A stretch of 64,000 nt of DNA, from NCBI GenBank assembly GCA_018241225.1, contig JAFEEG010000004.1, positions 1 to 64,000 on the forward strand, in the 5' to 3' direction. Each line of letters begins with the position of its first letter. The first letter of the stretch is position 1. Positions 1-10,626 of the stretch are shown here, one piece after another. The DNA comes from Pseudomonadota bacterium. Lineage in GTDB: Bacteria > Pseudomonadota > Gammaproteobacteria > Burkholderiales > Burkholderiaceae_C. The translations under genes and the position numbers were made by a program. Under the pieces are notes generated by a model, which was given only the letters and a program-made list of their open reading frames with translations, was not told the origin of the DNA and searched no databases.

Positions 1-1046
1 GACTCGAACAGGGCCTTGAAGTTGCCCTCGCCGAAGCCCTCGCGGTAGTTGCCCTTGCGCTCGATGAACTCGAAGAACACCGGGCCCAGCAGCGGCTCGG
101 AGAAGATCTGCAGCAGCAGGCGCGGCTGGCCGCCCTCGGTCGTGCCGTCCAGCAGGATGCCGCGCGCCTGCAGATCGGCCACCGGCTGGCCATGGCCCGG
201 CAGGCGCTTGTCCAGGTTCTCGTAGTACACCTCGTTGGGCGCGGTGAGCAGCGGAATGCCCGCCAGCTGCAGCTGGTCGATGGCCGTGGGCAGGTCCTCG
301 CACAGCAGCGCAATGTGCTGAATGCCCTCGCCGCTGAACTGCATCAGGAACTCCTCGATCTGCCCGCCGCCCTGCTTGGCTTCTTCATTGAGCGGAATGC
401 GGATCAGCCCGTCCGGTGCCGTCATGGCCTTGGAGGTCAGGCCCGTGTACTCGCCCTGGATGTCGAAGTAGCGGATTTCCTTGAAACCGAACAGCCGCTC
501 GTAGAACGCGGCCCAGTGGGCCATGCGCCCGCGATACACGTTGTGCGTGAGGTGGTCCACCACCTGGAAGCCGTGGCCCACCGGGCGGCGCTGCACACCG
601 GGCAAGAACTCGAAGTCGATGTCATAGATGGACTTGCCGTCTTCGAAGCGGTCGATCAGGTACAGAGGCGCGCCGCCAATGCCCTTGATGGCCGGCAGGC
701 GCAGCTCCATGGGGCCGGTGGCCATCTCCACGGGCTGGGCGCCGAGTTCGAGTGCGCGCTTGTAGGCCTGGTGCGAGTCCTTGACCCGGAAGGCCAGGCC
801 GCAGGCCGAGGGGCCGTGCTCGGCCGCGAAGTACGAAGCCGGGCTGTGCGGCTCGCGGTTGACGATGAAGTTGATGTCGCCCTGGCGGTACAGCACCACG
901 TCCTTGGAGCGGTGCTTGGCCACCAGCGTGAAGCCCAGCTTCTCGAACAGCGGCTCCAGCGTGCCCGCCACGGGCGAGGCGAACTCCACGAATTCGAAGC
1001 CTTGCAGGCCCATGGGGTTGTCGAACAGATCAGCAGAAGCAGCCAT
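1..1046 (-). CDS. hppD: 4-hydroxyphenylpyruvate dioxygenase (C-terminus cut by window edge)
   Basis: Fe(II) dioxygenase that converts 4-hydroxyphenylpyruvate to homogentisate in tyrosine/phenylalanine catabolism. About 348 residues are visible of roughly 360-370; the last ones lie beyond base 1. The three iron ligands can be read: H165 in VDHLTHNV, H244 in GIQHIALL and E326 in PVFFEFIER, with the two vicinal-oxygen-chelate halves around residues 15-145 and 155-340. The ATG at 1046 has GGAGAC a few bases upstream. It is divergent from an Lrp/AsnC regulator, the usual partner of hppD in Burkholderiales, which probably controls it. Family assignment is firm. Confidence 0.96.
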   Translation of the reverse strand, partial: MAASADLFDNPMGLQGFEFVEFASPVAGTLEPLFEKLGFTLVAKHRSKDVVLYRQGDINFIVNREPHSPASYFAAEHGPSACGLAFRVKDSHQAYKRALELGAQPVEMATGPMELRLPAIKGIGGAPLYLIDRFEDGKSIYDIDFEFLPGVQRRPVGHGFQVVDHLTHNVYRGRMAHWAAFYERLFGFKEIRYFDIQGEYTGLTSKAMTAPDGLIRIPLNEEAKQGGGQIEEFLMQFSGEGIQHIALLCEDLPTAIDQLQLAGIPLLTAPNEVYYENLDKRLPGHGQPVADLQARGILLDGTTEGGQPRLLLQIFSEPLLGPVFFEFIERKGNYREGFGEGNFKALFE

Positions 1047-1152
1047 GCCAGTTGTCTCCATCATCAAGGGTGGGTGTTAGATGGATGTCGATGCTACGAA
1101 TTCAGCGCGCAGAGTTACTGCGTTTTTCAGCTATTGTTAAATGCCATTTGCA

Positions 1153-1169
1153 GGATTCATGCAGAATCC
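1153..1169. promoter_or_regulatory. Inverted repeat in the hppD/Lrp divergent promoter
   Basis: GGATTC-ATGCA-GAATCC is a perfect 6-bp inverted repeat with a 5-bp spacer, ending five bases before the Lrp-family start codon. The rest of the 128-bp intergenic region is AT-rich. Lrp/AsnC proteins usually bind short imperfect palindromes near their own gene, so this is a reasonable autoregulatory operator; the assignment is inference. Confidence 0.4.
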
Positions 1170-1174
1170 CTTGA

Positions 1175-1657
1175 ATGAACGCACAAGTCCAACTCGACAA
1201 GATCGATCTGCGCGTGCTTGAGGTGCTCCAGGCCGACGGCCGCGCCACTTACGACCAGGTGGCCGAAAAGGTGGGACTGTCGCCCTCGGCCACGCTGCGG
1301 CGCGTCAAGCGGCTGGAAGAGTCGGGCGTCATTGCCGGCTACGTGGCGCTGGTGCAGCCAGAGCGGGTCGGGCTCACGCTCACCGCATACATCAATGTGC
1401 GGCTGGAAAAGCATGCCGAGACGCACAAGCGCAGCCCCATGGACGCTTTTCGGGCCTCGGTGCACGGCTGGCCCGAAGTGGTGGAGTGCAGCTCGCTGAC
1501 CGGCGAGATGGACTACCTGCTGCGCGTGCTGGTGGCGGACATGGCGCACTACTCGCGCTTTGTCATGGACACGCTGCTCAAGCACCCCAGCGTGCAGGAT
1601 TGCAAGACGAGCTTTGTGCTCGAAAGCATCAAAAGGACGACGGCGTTGCCCTTGTAG
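1175..1657 (+). CDS. Lrp/AsnC-family transcriptional regulator
   Basis: 160 residues, the normal family length. An N-terminal winged helix-turn-helix (about residues 8-60; LDKIDLRVLEVLQADGRATY then SPSATLRRVKRLEESGVI) is followed by an RAM/AsnC ligand-binding domain (about 70-150; the GEMDYLLRVLVADM stretch is typical). It lies 128 bp from, and divergent to, hppD, so it probably responds to an aromatic amino acid or related metabolite and controls tyrosine degradation. The ATG at 1175 follows a good palindrome, but no strong Shine-Dalgarno sequence is seen. Confidence 0.93.
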   Translation: MNAQVQLDKIDLRVLEVLQADGRATYDQVAEKVGLSPSATLRRVKRLEESGVIAGYVALVQPERVGLTLTAYINVRLEKHAETHKRSPMDAFRASVHGWPEVVECSSLTGEMDYLLRVLVADMAHYSRFVMDTLLKHPSVQDCKTSFVLESIKRTTALPL

Positions 1658-1713
1658 GGCCAAAGTGCAACTTTGTCGTTGACAATTGTTGCGTCTTGTT
1701 TTGGTGCCTTCAA

Positions 1714-4700
1714 GTGGATACCTCGGCAATTTCCGGACTCACAGCCTGCCCTGGCTGCAAGGCCATGAACCCGGTTGGCAGTCGTGCCTGCCTGAGTTGT
1801 GGCGAGGCACTTCAGGGCTTGTGTGTTCGTTGCGGCGAAACATACCGGGTGGGCGCACGCTTTTGCAGTGCCTGCGGAACGCCTGTCGACAAGCGCACCT
1901 TGGTCGACATTGCCGCCCCATCCGCCGAGATAAAGCAAGCCACGATTCTTTTCGCAGACATCGTCAGTTCCACCCGCCTGATCTCGGCGATGAGCGCCGA
2001 GGAAACGATGCTCTTCCTGGCGCCGGTGGTGACCGCCATGGCGGAGATCGTCCTGCGCTTCGAGGGGACCATTGGCCGCACGCTGGGCGATGGTGTCATG
2101 GCGCTTTTCGGTGCGCCTCAGGCCCACGAAGGCCATGCCGTGCTGGCGTGCGAAGCGGCCACGGCCATGCATGCCTTGAGCGAGCGCTTTCCAGGCGTTG
2201 AACTTCGCGTGGGAATGCATTCCGGCGAGGTGGTCATCAACTCATCGTCGAGCAATGTCGAGCGGGCGTTGCTGCTGCACGGCGTGGCGATCCATCTGGC
2301 CAGCCGTGTCGTCGCCATGGCCGAGCCCGGCACGACCTGCCTGACGGCCGAGACCCTTGCCGCGGCGTCGCCACACTACGAAGCCGTTTCACTGGGAGCA
2401 CGCCAGGCTCAGGGATTCGACCGGCCGGTCCAGATTCATCGATTGACCGGACCGCGGCCCCCACACCCTGTCTACGAAGCTACGCGCGGCGTCGGCCGAG
2501 GCGTCTTGCGTGGGCGCGCAATCGAAATGGCCGCGCTGCAGCAGGCCTTGGCAGATGTTCAAGGCGGGGCCAGTCGCGTTGTCGGCGTCGTGGGGCCCCC
2601 GGGAAGCGGCAAGAGTCGCCTGTGCGGCGAGTTCCTGGCGTGGTGCCGCCAGCAGCGGCAGCAAGTGGTCGTCGAGGCGCGGGCGCAGATCTACGGAAAC
2701 GCGACGCCCCTTCAACCTCTGCTGGAATTCGTTCGCTCGTCCTTGCTGGACGTGTCTGCCGAGGACGAGCCTTCCGCCGTGCGCGAGCGCATCGCAGAGC
2801 TGACGCAAGCCACCCGCGAAAACCCAGTCCAGAAGCGCCTTCTCCTGGCCGAGTTTCTGGGCGTTGCCCAGGACGACGCTGAACCTGTCGGCATGGCCGC
2901 GCACGCGCGTCGGGAGCGCCTGTTCAGCCTGGTTTGCGAGTTGGTCCTGCACCGCGCGCAAGACGGCCTGATTCTCTTTTTCGAGGACTTGCATTGGCTT
3001 GATGCGGGGACGGCCGAGTTCCTGTCGACCTTGATTCAGGCGGTGCAGGGCAAGCGCATCTTGCTGCTGGTGAACTACCGTCCTTCCTTCGCCGCGCCGT
3101 GGATGAAGGAAGAGGCGTTCAGCGAAATCGCCTTGAAGGATCTTGAAGAAGGTGAAGTGGTCGAGCTGGTCGAGGACTTGATCGGATCGCGATCGGAGAT
3201 CCGCGAACTCGCCATGCGCATTGCAAGGCGCAGCAGCGGAAATCCATTCTTCGCCGAAGAGATGATTCGCGCCCTCATGGCCGACGGCACCCTGGTGGGC
3301 GAGGCCTCTGGTTTCACCGTGGCTGCGAAGGCACAGACGGCGCCGCTTCCGAATTCGGTACAGGCGGTCATCGGCGCACGTATCGACCAGTTGGACGAGT
3401 CCAGCAAGTCTCTTTTGCAGCTGTGCGCCATCCTGGGCAAGGACTTCCATGCGGGCGTCCTGGGGCGAATCATGGGCCTCGACAACGTCGAGGTCGCAAG
3501 ATTGCTGGACGGCCTGTGCGAACTGGAGTTTCTTGTCGCCCAGTCGCGCGCGGACATGTACGCGTTTCGCCACCCCTTGATTCAAGAGGTGGCGTACCGC
3601 ACGCAACTCAAGACACGCAGGGCGCCGCTGCATGCGCTTGTGGCGCGCGCCATGGAGGACTTCCATGCAAGGCGGATCGACGAGTTTGCGGGCCTGATTG
3701 CCCATCACTACGAAGCAGCCGGCCAGACACTGGATGCTGCCCGCCAGGCGGCACGGGCCGCCGGATGGATCAGTGCAACGGACACTTCTCGTGCCATCGA
3801 GTACTGGCAGAGTGTTCGTGAGTGGATGATGGACCAGGCAGACACGCCGGAGAACAACGTGCTTCGAAGCAGGGCCAGCACGCAGATTGCGTGGCTCGGA
3901 TGGCGCGAAGGCATCACCGTCGAGCAGGCCAAGCCGCTGATCGACGAGGCATTGGCCTGGGCGCGGCGTGACGACCACCGCATGATCCCCATGTTGCTGT
4001 TCCTGGAAGGGCGCATTCATGTGGCCAGCGGCGGGGCCTCGGACTACTACGCGGATCTCGTGCGCCAAGGCTTGAAGTTGCTCGATACGGGTGACGCCGG
4101 GCGCAGGGCGACCCTCAATGTTGCACTTTGCCAGGCCCTCGGGCGGTCCGGCCTGCTCCTGGAGGGGCTGGCTGCATGCGATGCGGCTCTGGCGGAAATC
4201 GAGCATGTCGATGCGGCTGACGAGCAGTTCCTGGGCTATCGCCCGGTGCATTGGGCGATGAATCTGCGTGGCCGGATCCTGCTGCGCATGTGCAGGTTCT
4301 CGGAGGCCCTGGATTCCTTTCGGACCATGCTCGCGATCGACGAGCGCGAGGTCGATCCCACCGTCCGTTTCATAGCCCACATGGGTTGTCTTGAAATCGC
4401 TGCCGCAAAGTCGCAGCCGGAGATCGCCGCGGAGCACGCAATGGAGGTCGAGCGGATCGCGACGCGGCATCCGAGTCCTTACTTGCGCGTGTTCTCGCTT
4501 ACCGCCCACGGCTTGTCGGCCGAGGTGGCGGGTCAGACCCAATTGGCGATCGATGCGTATGCCGAGGCCTTGGCGTTGCTGCGAAGCTCGCGTGCCGCCA
4601 TGGAATATGAATCGGAGCTGGTTGCCAGTCTTGCTGAATGCCACCTGCAACTGGGTGCAACTGATCGGGCGCAAGAGTTCGCGAAGGTGACGCTGTCCAT

Positions 4701-4905
4701 GGCGCGCTCGCGCACGCAACGCCTGCCGCAGTGCAGGGCGTACATGGTGTTGGCGGCGCTCGCCATGGAGGCCAACCCCTTGGATCGCCAGGAATGGTCG
4801 CAATACCTGGCACTCGCCGAGCAACTGATCGATCGCACCGGTGCGGTGATCCACTTGCCGCAGTTGACCATGCTGCGTGCGCGCACGCTTTCGCTACGCG
4901 CCTGA
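1714..4905 (+). CDS. Class III adenylate/guanylate cyclase-like protein with zinc ribbons, AAA ATPase and TPR region
   Basis: Multidomain signalling protein of about 1063 residues. In order: a double zinc ribbon (CPGC at 12-15, then further CxxC pairs to about residue 57), a class III nucleotide cyclase domain (about 73-240), an AAA/NTPase domain (Walker A GPPGSGKS with K300; Walker B LFFEDLHW near 420), then a long helical TPR-like C-terminus. Metal-binding aspartates are present (D82 in FADIVSST, D126 in LGDGVM). The usual purine-selecting lysine is R122, and the transition-state asparagine of VNxAAR is H194, with R198 kept. Activity or substrate may therefore be unusual. The open frame runs upstream into the Lrp gene; GTG 1714 keeps the whole zinc ribbon and is my best start. 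TTGACA at 1679-1684 may be a -35. The 3' end overlaps the convergent methyltransferase gene by 12 bp. Confidence 0.85.
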   Translation: MDTSAISGLTACPGCKAMNPVGSRACLSCGEALQGLCVRCGETYRVGARFCSACGTPVDKRTLVDIAAPSAEIKQATILFADIVSSTRLISAMSAEETMLFLAPVVTAMAEIVLRFEGTIGRTLGDGVMALFGAPQAHEGHAVLACEAATAMHALSERFPGVELRVGMHSGEVVINSSSSNVERALLLHGVAIHLASRVVAMAEPGTTCLTAETLAAASPHYEAVSLGARQAQGFDRPVQIHRLTGPRPPHPVYEATRGVGRGVLRGRAIEMAALQQALADVQGGASRVVGVVGPPGSGKSRLCGEFLAWCRQQRQQVVVEARAQIYGNATPLQPLLEFVRSSLLDVSAEDEPSAVRERIAELTQATRENPVQKRLLLAEFLGVAQDDAEPVGMAAHARRERLFSLVCELVLHRAQDGLILFFEDLHWLDAGTAEFLSTLIQAVQGKRILLLVNYRPSFAAPWMKEEAFSEIALKDLEEGEVVELVEDLIGSRSEIRELAMRIARRSSGNPFFAEEMIRALMADGTLVGEASGFTVAAKAQTAPLPNSVQAVIGARIDQLDESSKSLLQLCAILGKDFHAGVLGRIMGLDNVEVARLLDGLCELEFLVAQSRADMYAFRHPLIQEVAYRTQLKTRRAPLHALVARAMEDFHARRIDEFAGLIAHHYEAAGQTLDAARQAARAAGWISATDTSRAIEYWQSVREWMMDQADTPENNVLRSRASTQIAWLGWREGITVEQAKPLIDEALAWARRDDHRMIPMLLFLEGRIHVASGGASDYYADLVRQGLKLLDTGDAGRRATLNVALCQALGRSGLLLEGLAACDAALAEIEHVDAADEQFLGYRPVHWAMNLRGRILLRMCRFSEALDSFRTMLAIDEREVDPTVRFIAHMGCLEIAAAKSQPEIAAEHAMEVERIATRHPSPYLRVFSLTAHGLSAEVAGQTQLAIDAYAEALALLRSSRAAMEYESELVASLAECHLQLGATDRAQEFAKVTLSMARSRTQRLPQCRAYMVLAALAMEANPLDRQEWSQYLALAEQLIDRTGAVIHLPQLTMLRARTLSLRA

Positions 4906-5562
4906 GCGGCTTCTTGCGAGAAGGGTGAATTCCGGCAGGCCGTAGTTCGCCACCAGTTCGACGTCGCAGTCCAACGCCTGCCGGCAGTGCTCGATCCATC
5001 TTGCCGCGTCGACGCCATAGAGTTGCCCGCGCGCATCTGGCCGAACCACCAGCGCTTCCGTTCTCATGAAGTTCACGGCAAAGCCTCGTCGGCTTGCAGC
5101 GCTCATGGCTTGCAATGTGTCCGTCACGTAGCGTTCCCACTCAAGCTGGGCATGGCCAAGGCAGACGTTGAAGACGCCGCTGGCGACGGTGTAGTCCACC
5201 TCGGGTGGCGAACTGCCGCTCAACGCGAACCGGGCATGCGACGCCTTCTTCCAACGACGCTGCGCCAGTCGGATCATGGTGTCGGAGATGTCGGTTCCGA
5301 CGTATTGGATGTCGGCTTGTGCGTGCCGGTCTTCGATGTGCTCCAGCATGGCGCCGTAGCCGCAACCGAGGTCGTGCAGCGAAAGGGAGGGCTGCGCCCA
5401 ATCCACCACCTTCAGCAGTTGCACAAAACGCAGGCGCTGACTCATGGGCGAATTCCAGTCCACGCCCAAGGCAGTCGCGCCGTATTGCCGCGCCTTCGCC
5501 GAGTAGTACCTTTCGACGTCCTGCAAGATTGAGCCGGACGCCGAAGAGGGTTCAGCCATCAA
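4894..5562 (-). CDS. Class I SAM-dependent methyltransferase
   Basis: 222 residues with a Rossmann methyltransferase core. Motif I is LHDLGCGYGAML (about residues 62-73), followed by an acidic strand end (YVGTDIS, about 87-93) and a post-motif region SGVFNV. The substrate cannot be told from the sequence. Its start overlaps the stop of the upstream unknown gene by 4 bp (ATGA), so the two are translationally coupled. Its 3' end runs 12 bp into the convergent cyclase gene, an unusually tight arrangement that may create antisense interference. Confidence 0.8.
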   Translation of the reverse strand: MMAEPSSASGSILQDVERYYSAKARQYGATALGVDWNSPMSQRLRFVQLLKVVDWAQPSLSLHDLGCGYGAMLEHIEDRHAQADIQYVGTDISDTMIRLAQRRWKKASHARFALSGSSPPEVDYTVASGVFNVCLGHAQLEWERYVTDTLQAMSAASRRGFAVNFMRTEALVVRPDARGQLYGVDAARWIEHCRQALDCDVELVANYGLPEFTLLARSRSGA

Positions 5563-6086
5563 GGCGTGGCCGGCTTGGGTTTCATCGGAATCGAGATCGT
5601 CAGGTAGTCCTGCTCGATGTAGAAGACAGGCCGATCCTTGGGCGTGATCAGGACGTCCTTGCCGTCTGTGCGCATGTCGTGCGCCTTGAAGTAGACAGGA
5701 TCAGGGTTCTCGGACTGCAGGTGCTGCGCCAGGGCGTCTGCAATCGCCTTGCCGCCCGTCAGGCCACCACGGTTGGAGCCGTGGTCGTCCAGGCGTTGAA
5801 TCAGCATGTACCACTTGCGCTTCAACTCGCGATTCCATCGCCCGCCCACGCCGAGCGCGCGCAGGCTCTGCACCAGCGGCCGGTTGACATCGAACAACTT
5901 GAACTCTGCCTGGACGGCGCGCATTTCCTGGACGCCGCTGAGTTGCAGGCCGAGCTTGTCCTCGGTTGGATTCAATTGAACATCATTGGGCCCCGGCGCC
6001 GCCGTGGGGAGTCCCGCGAAGACCTGATTCAGAACTTCAAGAAGACCGCCGATGTACGGGTCGTCATCACCAACAAAAATGCCCAT
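5559..6086 (-). CDS. Hypothetical protein coupled to a methyltransferase
   Basis: 175 residues, not recognised. It has no signal peptide or membrane segment. The N-terminus is acidic and loop-rich; the middle holds a basic stretch (RWNRELKRKWYMLIQRLDD) and a glycine-rich segment (NRGGLTGGKAIADAL). The ATG at 6086 is preceded by GAGGGAAAG, a strong ribosome-binding site, which with the ATGA overlap to the methyltransferase supports it as a real gene. It could be a substrate or partner of the methyltransferase, but nothing in the sequence proves this. The 137 bp between it and ureG show nothing recognisable. Confidence 0.7.
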   Translation of the reverse strand: MGIFVGDDDPYIGGLLEVLNQVFAGLPTAAPGPNDVQLNPTEDKLGLQLSGVQEMRAVQAEFKLFDVNRPLVQSLRALGVGGRWNRELKRKWYMLIQRLDDHGSNRGGLTGGKAIADALAQHLQSENPDPVYFKAHDMRTDGKDVLITPKDRPVFYIEQDYLTISIPMKPKPATP

Positions 6087-6223
6087 GGCTTTCCCTCAGA
6101 GTGAATGAATTCGTGCGCAGTCCCGGAGTGCGGATTAAGCAGAAAGGACGAAGCGCCAGAGCTTATTGACACGCAGTTCAAATTGCAAGCAAATGTGAGG
6201 AGCTGGGATGAAAGGGGATGGCA

Positions 6224-6871
6224 TCAGTCCAGGAGCATTCCCCGCTCCTCGATGAAGCGAATCACCTGATCCAGCCCCGCTTGCGTCTTGAGGTTGGTCA
6301 TGACATAGGGCCGGCTCTTGCGCATGCGCTGGGTATCGCTTTCCATCACGCCCAGGTCGGCGCCCACATACGGCGCCAGGTCGGTCTTGTTGATGACGAA
6401 CAAGTCGCTCTTGGTGATGCCGGGTCCGCCCTTGCGCGGAATCTTCTCGCCGGCGGCCACGTCGATCACGTAGATGGTCAGGTCGCTCAGTTCCGGGCTG
6501 AAGGTGGCGGCCAGGTTGTCGCCGCCGCTTTCGACGAACACCACGTCGGCGTCGGGGAACTGCGCCAGCATGCGGTCGATGGCCTCGAGGTTGATCGACG
6601 CGTCTTCGCGGATGGCGGTGTGCGGACAGCCGCCTGTTTCCACGCCCATGATGCGCTCGGCCGGCAAGGCGCCGGCCACCGTCAGCAGGCGCTGGTCTTC
6701 CTTGGTGTAGATGTCGTTGGTGATGGCCACCAGGTCCCACTTCTCGCGCATGCGCTTGCACAGCATCTCGAGCAGGGTGGTCTTGCCCGAGCCCACCGGC
6801 CCGCCGATGCCCACGCGCAGCGGCGGCAGCTTCTTGGTGCGGTTGGGGATGTGGTGCAGTGCGGCGCTCAT
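6224..6871 (-). CDS. ureG: Urease accessory GTPase UreG
   Basis: SIMIBI-class GTPase that delivers nickel and powers assembly of the urease active site with UreD/UreF/UreE. 215 residues, family-typical. Visible motifs: Walker [13 protein letters not shown] (about 22-33), the nickel-binding CPH motif in [11 protein letters not shown], the Mg-contacting ESGGDN and the guanine-specifying NKTD. The N-terminus lacks the long histidine tail seen in some UreG proteins; in this operon the histidines sit on UreE. It is the last gene of the minus-strand urease run, 33 bp after ureF. Confidence 0.97.
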   Translation of the reverse strand: MSAALHHIPNRTKKLPPLRVGIGGPVGSGKTTLLEMLCKRMREKWDLVAITNDIYTKEDQRLLTVAGALPAERIMGVETGGCPHTAIREDASINLEAIDRMLAQFPDADVVFVESGGDNLAATFSPELSDLTIYVIDVAAGEKIPRKGGPGITKSDLFVINKTDLAPYVGADLGVMESDTQRMRKSRPYVMTNLKTQAGLDQVIRFIEERGMLLD

Positions 6872-6904
6872 GGTTGCGAACTCGTGGTCGGGGTGGGGAA
6901 AGGG

Positions 6905-7591
6905 TCAGCTTCTGAAAAGCCGGGAATACTGGGTTTCGTGCTGTGCCGACAGCACGGCGAGCATGGGCGAAAACGCCTGGCGCTCATCATCGGACAAGGC
7001 CATCGCCCGCCGCACCGCATCGGGAATCTCGGCGGCCAGGCGGCCGAGCATGCGCTGGCCGGCGCTCTGGCCCAGCGGCACCGCCTTCACGGCGGCGCCC
7101 ACCATGTTCTCGGCCCACCCAAAGGCAAAGGCCAGGCACCCGTCGCGCAACGTGGCGCCCGCGCGCTGGGCTGCGAAGGCGAAGGCAATGGGGTAGCTCA
7201 CGCTGCCGTTGGCGAAGATGCTCGCCGCGTCCGAGTGATGCAGCTTGAGCCACTCGACAAAGGAGTGGCCCATCTGCACGGTCTGCAAGACAAACTCCGC
7301 GCTCTCGCGTGTCTGCAGGACCCAGGCGTTGAGCTGGGCGATGCGTTCGCTGTTGCCGGCGTTCCAGGCGGGCATGGCCTGCGCCACCACGGCCAGGTCG
7401 CCGCGCGCCAGGCTCAAGTGCAACTGGTCGGCAAGCCATTCGGCGGCGGCCTGTTCGGTGCCCACGCCAGCGAGCTCTACCGCAGCCTCCAGCCCCTCCG
7501 AATAGGAGAAGCCACCCACCGGCAGCGCAGGAGAAGCCAGCCAGATGAGCTGGAGCAGGCTGGAGGCGGTGGCTTCTTCCTTGTCCGGCAT
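6905..7591 (-). CDS. ureF: Urease accessory protein UreF
   Basis: 228-residue all-helical UreF, which bridges UreD and UreG in the apo-urease activation complex and gates GTP hydrolysis. The hallmark [17 protein letters not shown] is at about residues 19-35; later features include the GHSF and [20 protein letters not shown] segments and the C-terminal tail QYSRLFRS. Its ATG overlaps the ureE stop by one base (TGATG), so translation is coupled. Confidence 0.96.
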   Translation of the reverse strand: MPDKEEATASSLLQLIWLASPALPVGGFSYSEGLEAAVELAGVGTEQAAAEWLADQLHLSLARGDLAVVAQAMPAWNAGNSERIAQLNAWVLQTRESAEFVLQTVQMGHSFVEWLKLHHSDAASIFANGSVSYPIAFAFAAQRAGATLRDGCLAFAFGWAENMVGAAVKAVPLGQSAGQRMLGRLAAEIPDAVRRAMALSDDERQAFSPMLAVLSAQHETQYSRLFRS

Positions 7592-8202
7592 CAGTGCGAG
7601 TGGCCGCCGTGCGAGTGGTTGTGGTGGTGGCCGTGATCGTCGTGCGCGTCAAGCAACTCCGGCGCAAGCACGAGCGGCTTGGCCTTGACATCGCCGCCGC
7701 CATGCGAATGGCCGTGACCGTGGTCGCCGCCGCCGTGCGAGTGGCCGTGCGACGCATAGGCGCCGCCCTCGGGTTCAAAGGCCTCTTCCGACTGCACCAC
7801 GATCAGGTGCATGGCGCGCAGCATGTCGGCCAGCACATGGTCGGGCTCGATCTTCAAGTGGTCGGGCTTGAGCTCGATGGCCACGTGCCGGTTGCCCAGG
7901 TGATAGGCGGCGCGTGTCAGGTCGAAGGGCGTGCCGTGGGCGCTGCAGTGGGTGATGCGCAGCACCGGCTGCGGCGCAGCGATGACACGGATGAGCGAGC
8001 CGTCTTCGGCTACCAGCACGTCGCCCCCGCGCACGGCGGTGCCGCGCGGCAGGAAGACGCCGATGCTGCGGCCCTGCGAGTCGGTGGCGTCGAAGCGGCT
8101 CTTCTGGCGCACGTCCCAGTCCAGTTCGATGGTGGCGGCGCGCTTGATGAGAACCGAGGCCAGGCCCTGGCCCTGCGGCATGAGTTTGTTGGCGGTGAGC
8201 AT
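7591..8202 (-). CDS. ureE: Urease accessory metallochaperone UreE
   Basis: Nickel chaperone for urease. 203 residues from the ATG at 8202 ([13 protein letters not shown], the usual Burkholderiales N-terminus); an in-frame extension to 8256 is unlikely. The N-terminal substrate-like domain contains [12 protein letters not shown], and the metal-binding domain contains the conserved YHLGNRH histidine. The C-terminus is extremely histidine-rich ([29 protein letters not shown]), a nickel store. Upstream of it sits an inserted toxin-antitoxin module on the other strand, so ureE is cut off by about 0.7 kb from ureC and must rely on read-through or its own promoter. Confidence 0.96.
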   Translation of the reverse strand: MLTANKLMPQGQGLASVLIKRAATIELDWDVRQKSRFDATDSQGRSIGVFLPRGTAVRGGDVLVAEDGSLIRVIAAPQPVLRITHCSAHGTPFDLTRAAYHLGNRHVAIELKPDHLKIEPDHVLADMLRAMHLIVVQSEEAFEPEGGAYASHGHSHGGGDHGHGHSHGGGDVKAKPLVLAPELLDAHDDHGHHHNHSHGGHSH

Positions 8203-8234
8203 GTCAGGTTGCGACAAGTAGCAGGGTCGAATAA

Positions 8235-8252
8235 TATAACGATTGTTATAAC
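8235..8252. promoter_or_regulatory. Palindromic operator/promoter of the toxin-antitoxin module
   Basis: TATAAC-GATT-GTTATA is a perfect 6-bp inverted repeat in a notably AT-rich 71-bp gap between ureE and the antitoxin gene; GTTATAAC within it is itself palindromic. It lies 22-39 bp upstream of the antitoxin ATG and also contains -10-like sequence. AbrB/MazE-type antitoxins usually repress their own operon by binding such palindromes. It is equally placed to affect any ureE promoter. Confidence 0.5.
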
Positions 8253-8273
8253 TCAAGAGTCACGAAGGCTGCC

Positions 8274-8501
8274 ATGTCTGCGATCAAGCTGACCCAGATC
8301 GGAAATTCTGTCGGCGTCATCCTGCCAAAGGAATTGCTGTCGAGCATGAACGTGGGCAAAGGCGACACGGTCTACGCCACCCGGTCTGCAGATGGTGGCG
8401 TCACGCTCAGTCCATACGACGATGAGTTTGCACGGCAGATGGAGGCTGCGCGCCGCATCATGAAGAAGCGCCGCAACGTCCTGCGTGAACTCGCCAAATG
8501 A
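8274..8501 (+). CDS. AbrB/MazE-family antitoxin
   Basis: 75 residues. A swapped-hairpin AbrB DNA-binding fold is recognisable: KLTQIGNSVGVILPKELL (about 5-22), then VGKGDTVYA and a short strand. The charged C-terminal helix (RRIMKKRRNVLRELAK) is the likely toxin-neutralising part. Its stop overlaps the toxin start by 4 bp (ATGA), the classic antitoxin-first order. It should bind and neutralise the Doc-like toxin and repress the operon. Confidence 0.9.
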   Translation: MSAIKLTQIGNSVGVILPKELLSSMNVGKGDTVYATRSADGGVTLSPYDDEFARQMEAARRIMKKRRNVLRELAK

Positions 8502-8902
8502 CCGCGGCCAATGACAACTGGATCTGGCTGAATCCGAGGGTCCTCAAAGCGGTGCACGATGAGCAGTTGGCGGAGCACGGCGGGCCTGGAGGGGTCAGGG
8601 ATGAGGGCATGTTGGCGTCTGCGTTGGGGCGTCCTCAGCATCGTGCAAGCTACGAATCGCCGGACGCAGCCGATCTGGCGGCGAGCTATGCCTTCGGTAT
8701 TGCGCGCAACCATCCGTTTGTCGATGGCAACAAGAGAACGGCATTCGTGGCGGTCGAACTTTTCCTTGATCAAAATGGATTCGAACTCACCGCCTCGGAC
8801 GAGGACTGCGTGCTCAAGACCTTGCAGCTTGCGGCAGGTGAGGCTGACGAATCTTCTTTTGCGCAATGGATTCGTGACAACCTCAAGGCGAGCCAAGGCT
8901 GA
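8498..8902 (+). CDS. Death-on-curing (Doc) family toxin, Fic fold
   Basis: 134 residues, normal for Doc. The Fic/Doc active-site motif is HPFVDGNKRTA (about residues 72-82); Doc toxins of this type phosphorylate EF-Tu and stop translation. The last catalytic residues and the C-terminal helices (DFxxWIRDN-like SSFAQWIRDN) appear intact. The base composition is visibly less GC-rich than the urease genes on either side, which fits recent acquisition. The stop is only three bases from the ureC stop on the opposite strand. No separate terminator is seen, so transcripts may run antisense into ureC. Confidence 0.92.
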   Translation: MTAANDNWIWLNPRVLKAVHDEQLAEHGGPGGVRDEGMLASALGRPQHRASYESPDAADLAASYAFGIARNHPFVDGNKRTAFVAVELFLDQNGFELTASDEDCVLKTLQLAAGEADESSFAQWIRDNLKASQG

Positions 8903-8905
8903 CAT

Positions 8906-10624
<1,719 letters not shown>

Positions 10625-10626
10625 GT

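Noticed and set aside
192..1178. A 328-codon plus-strand frame over hppD
   Set aside because: It is antisense to hppD, which shows all three iron ligands in the other strand.
2389..4854. An 821-codon minus-strand frame opposite the cyclase
   Set aside because: Same reasons: composition of a shadow frame, no recognisable motifs, and no ribosome-binding site.
8274..8902. The toxin-antitoxin insert as an insertion sequence or phage remnant
   Set aside because: No transposase, terminal inverted repeats or target-site duplication could be seen at its edges.
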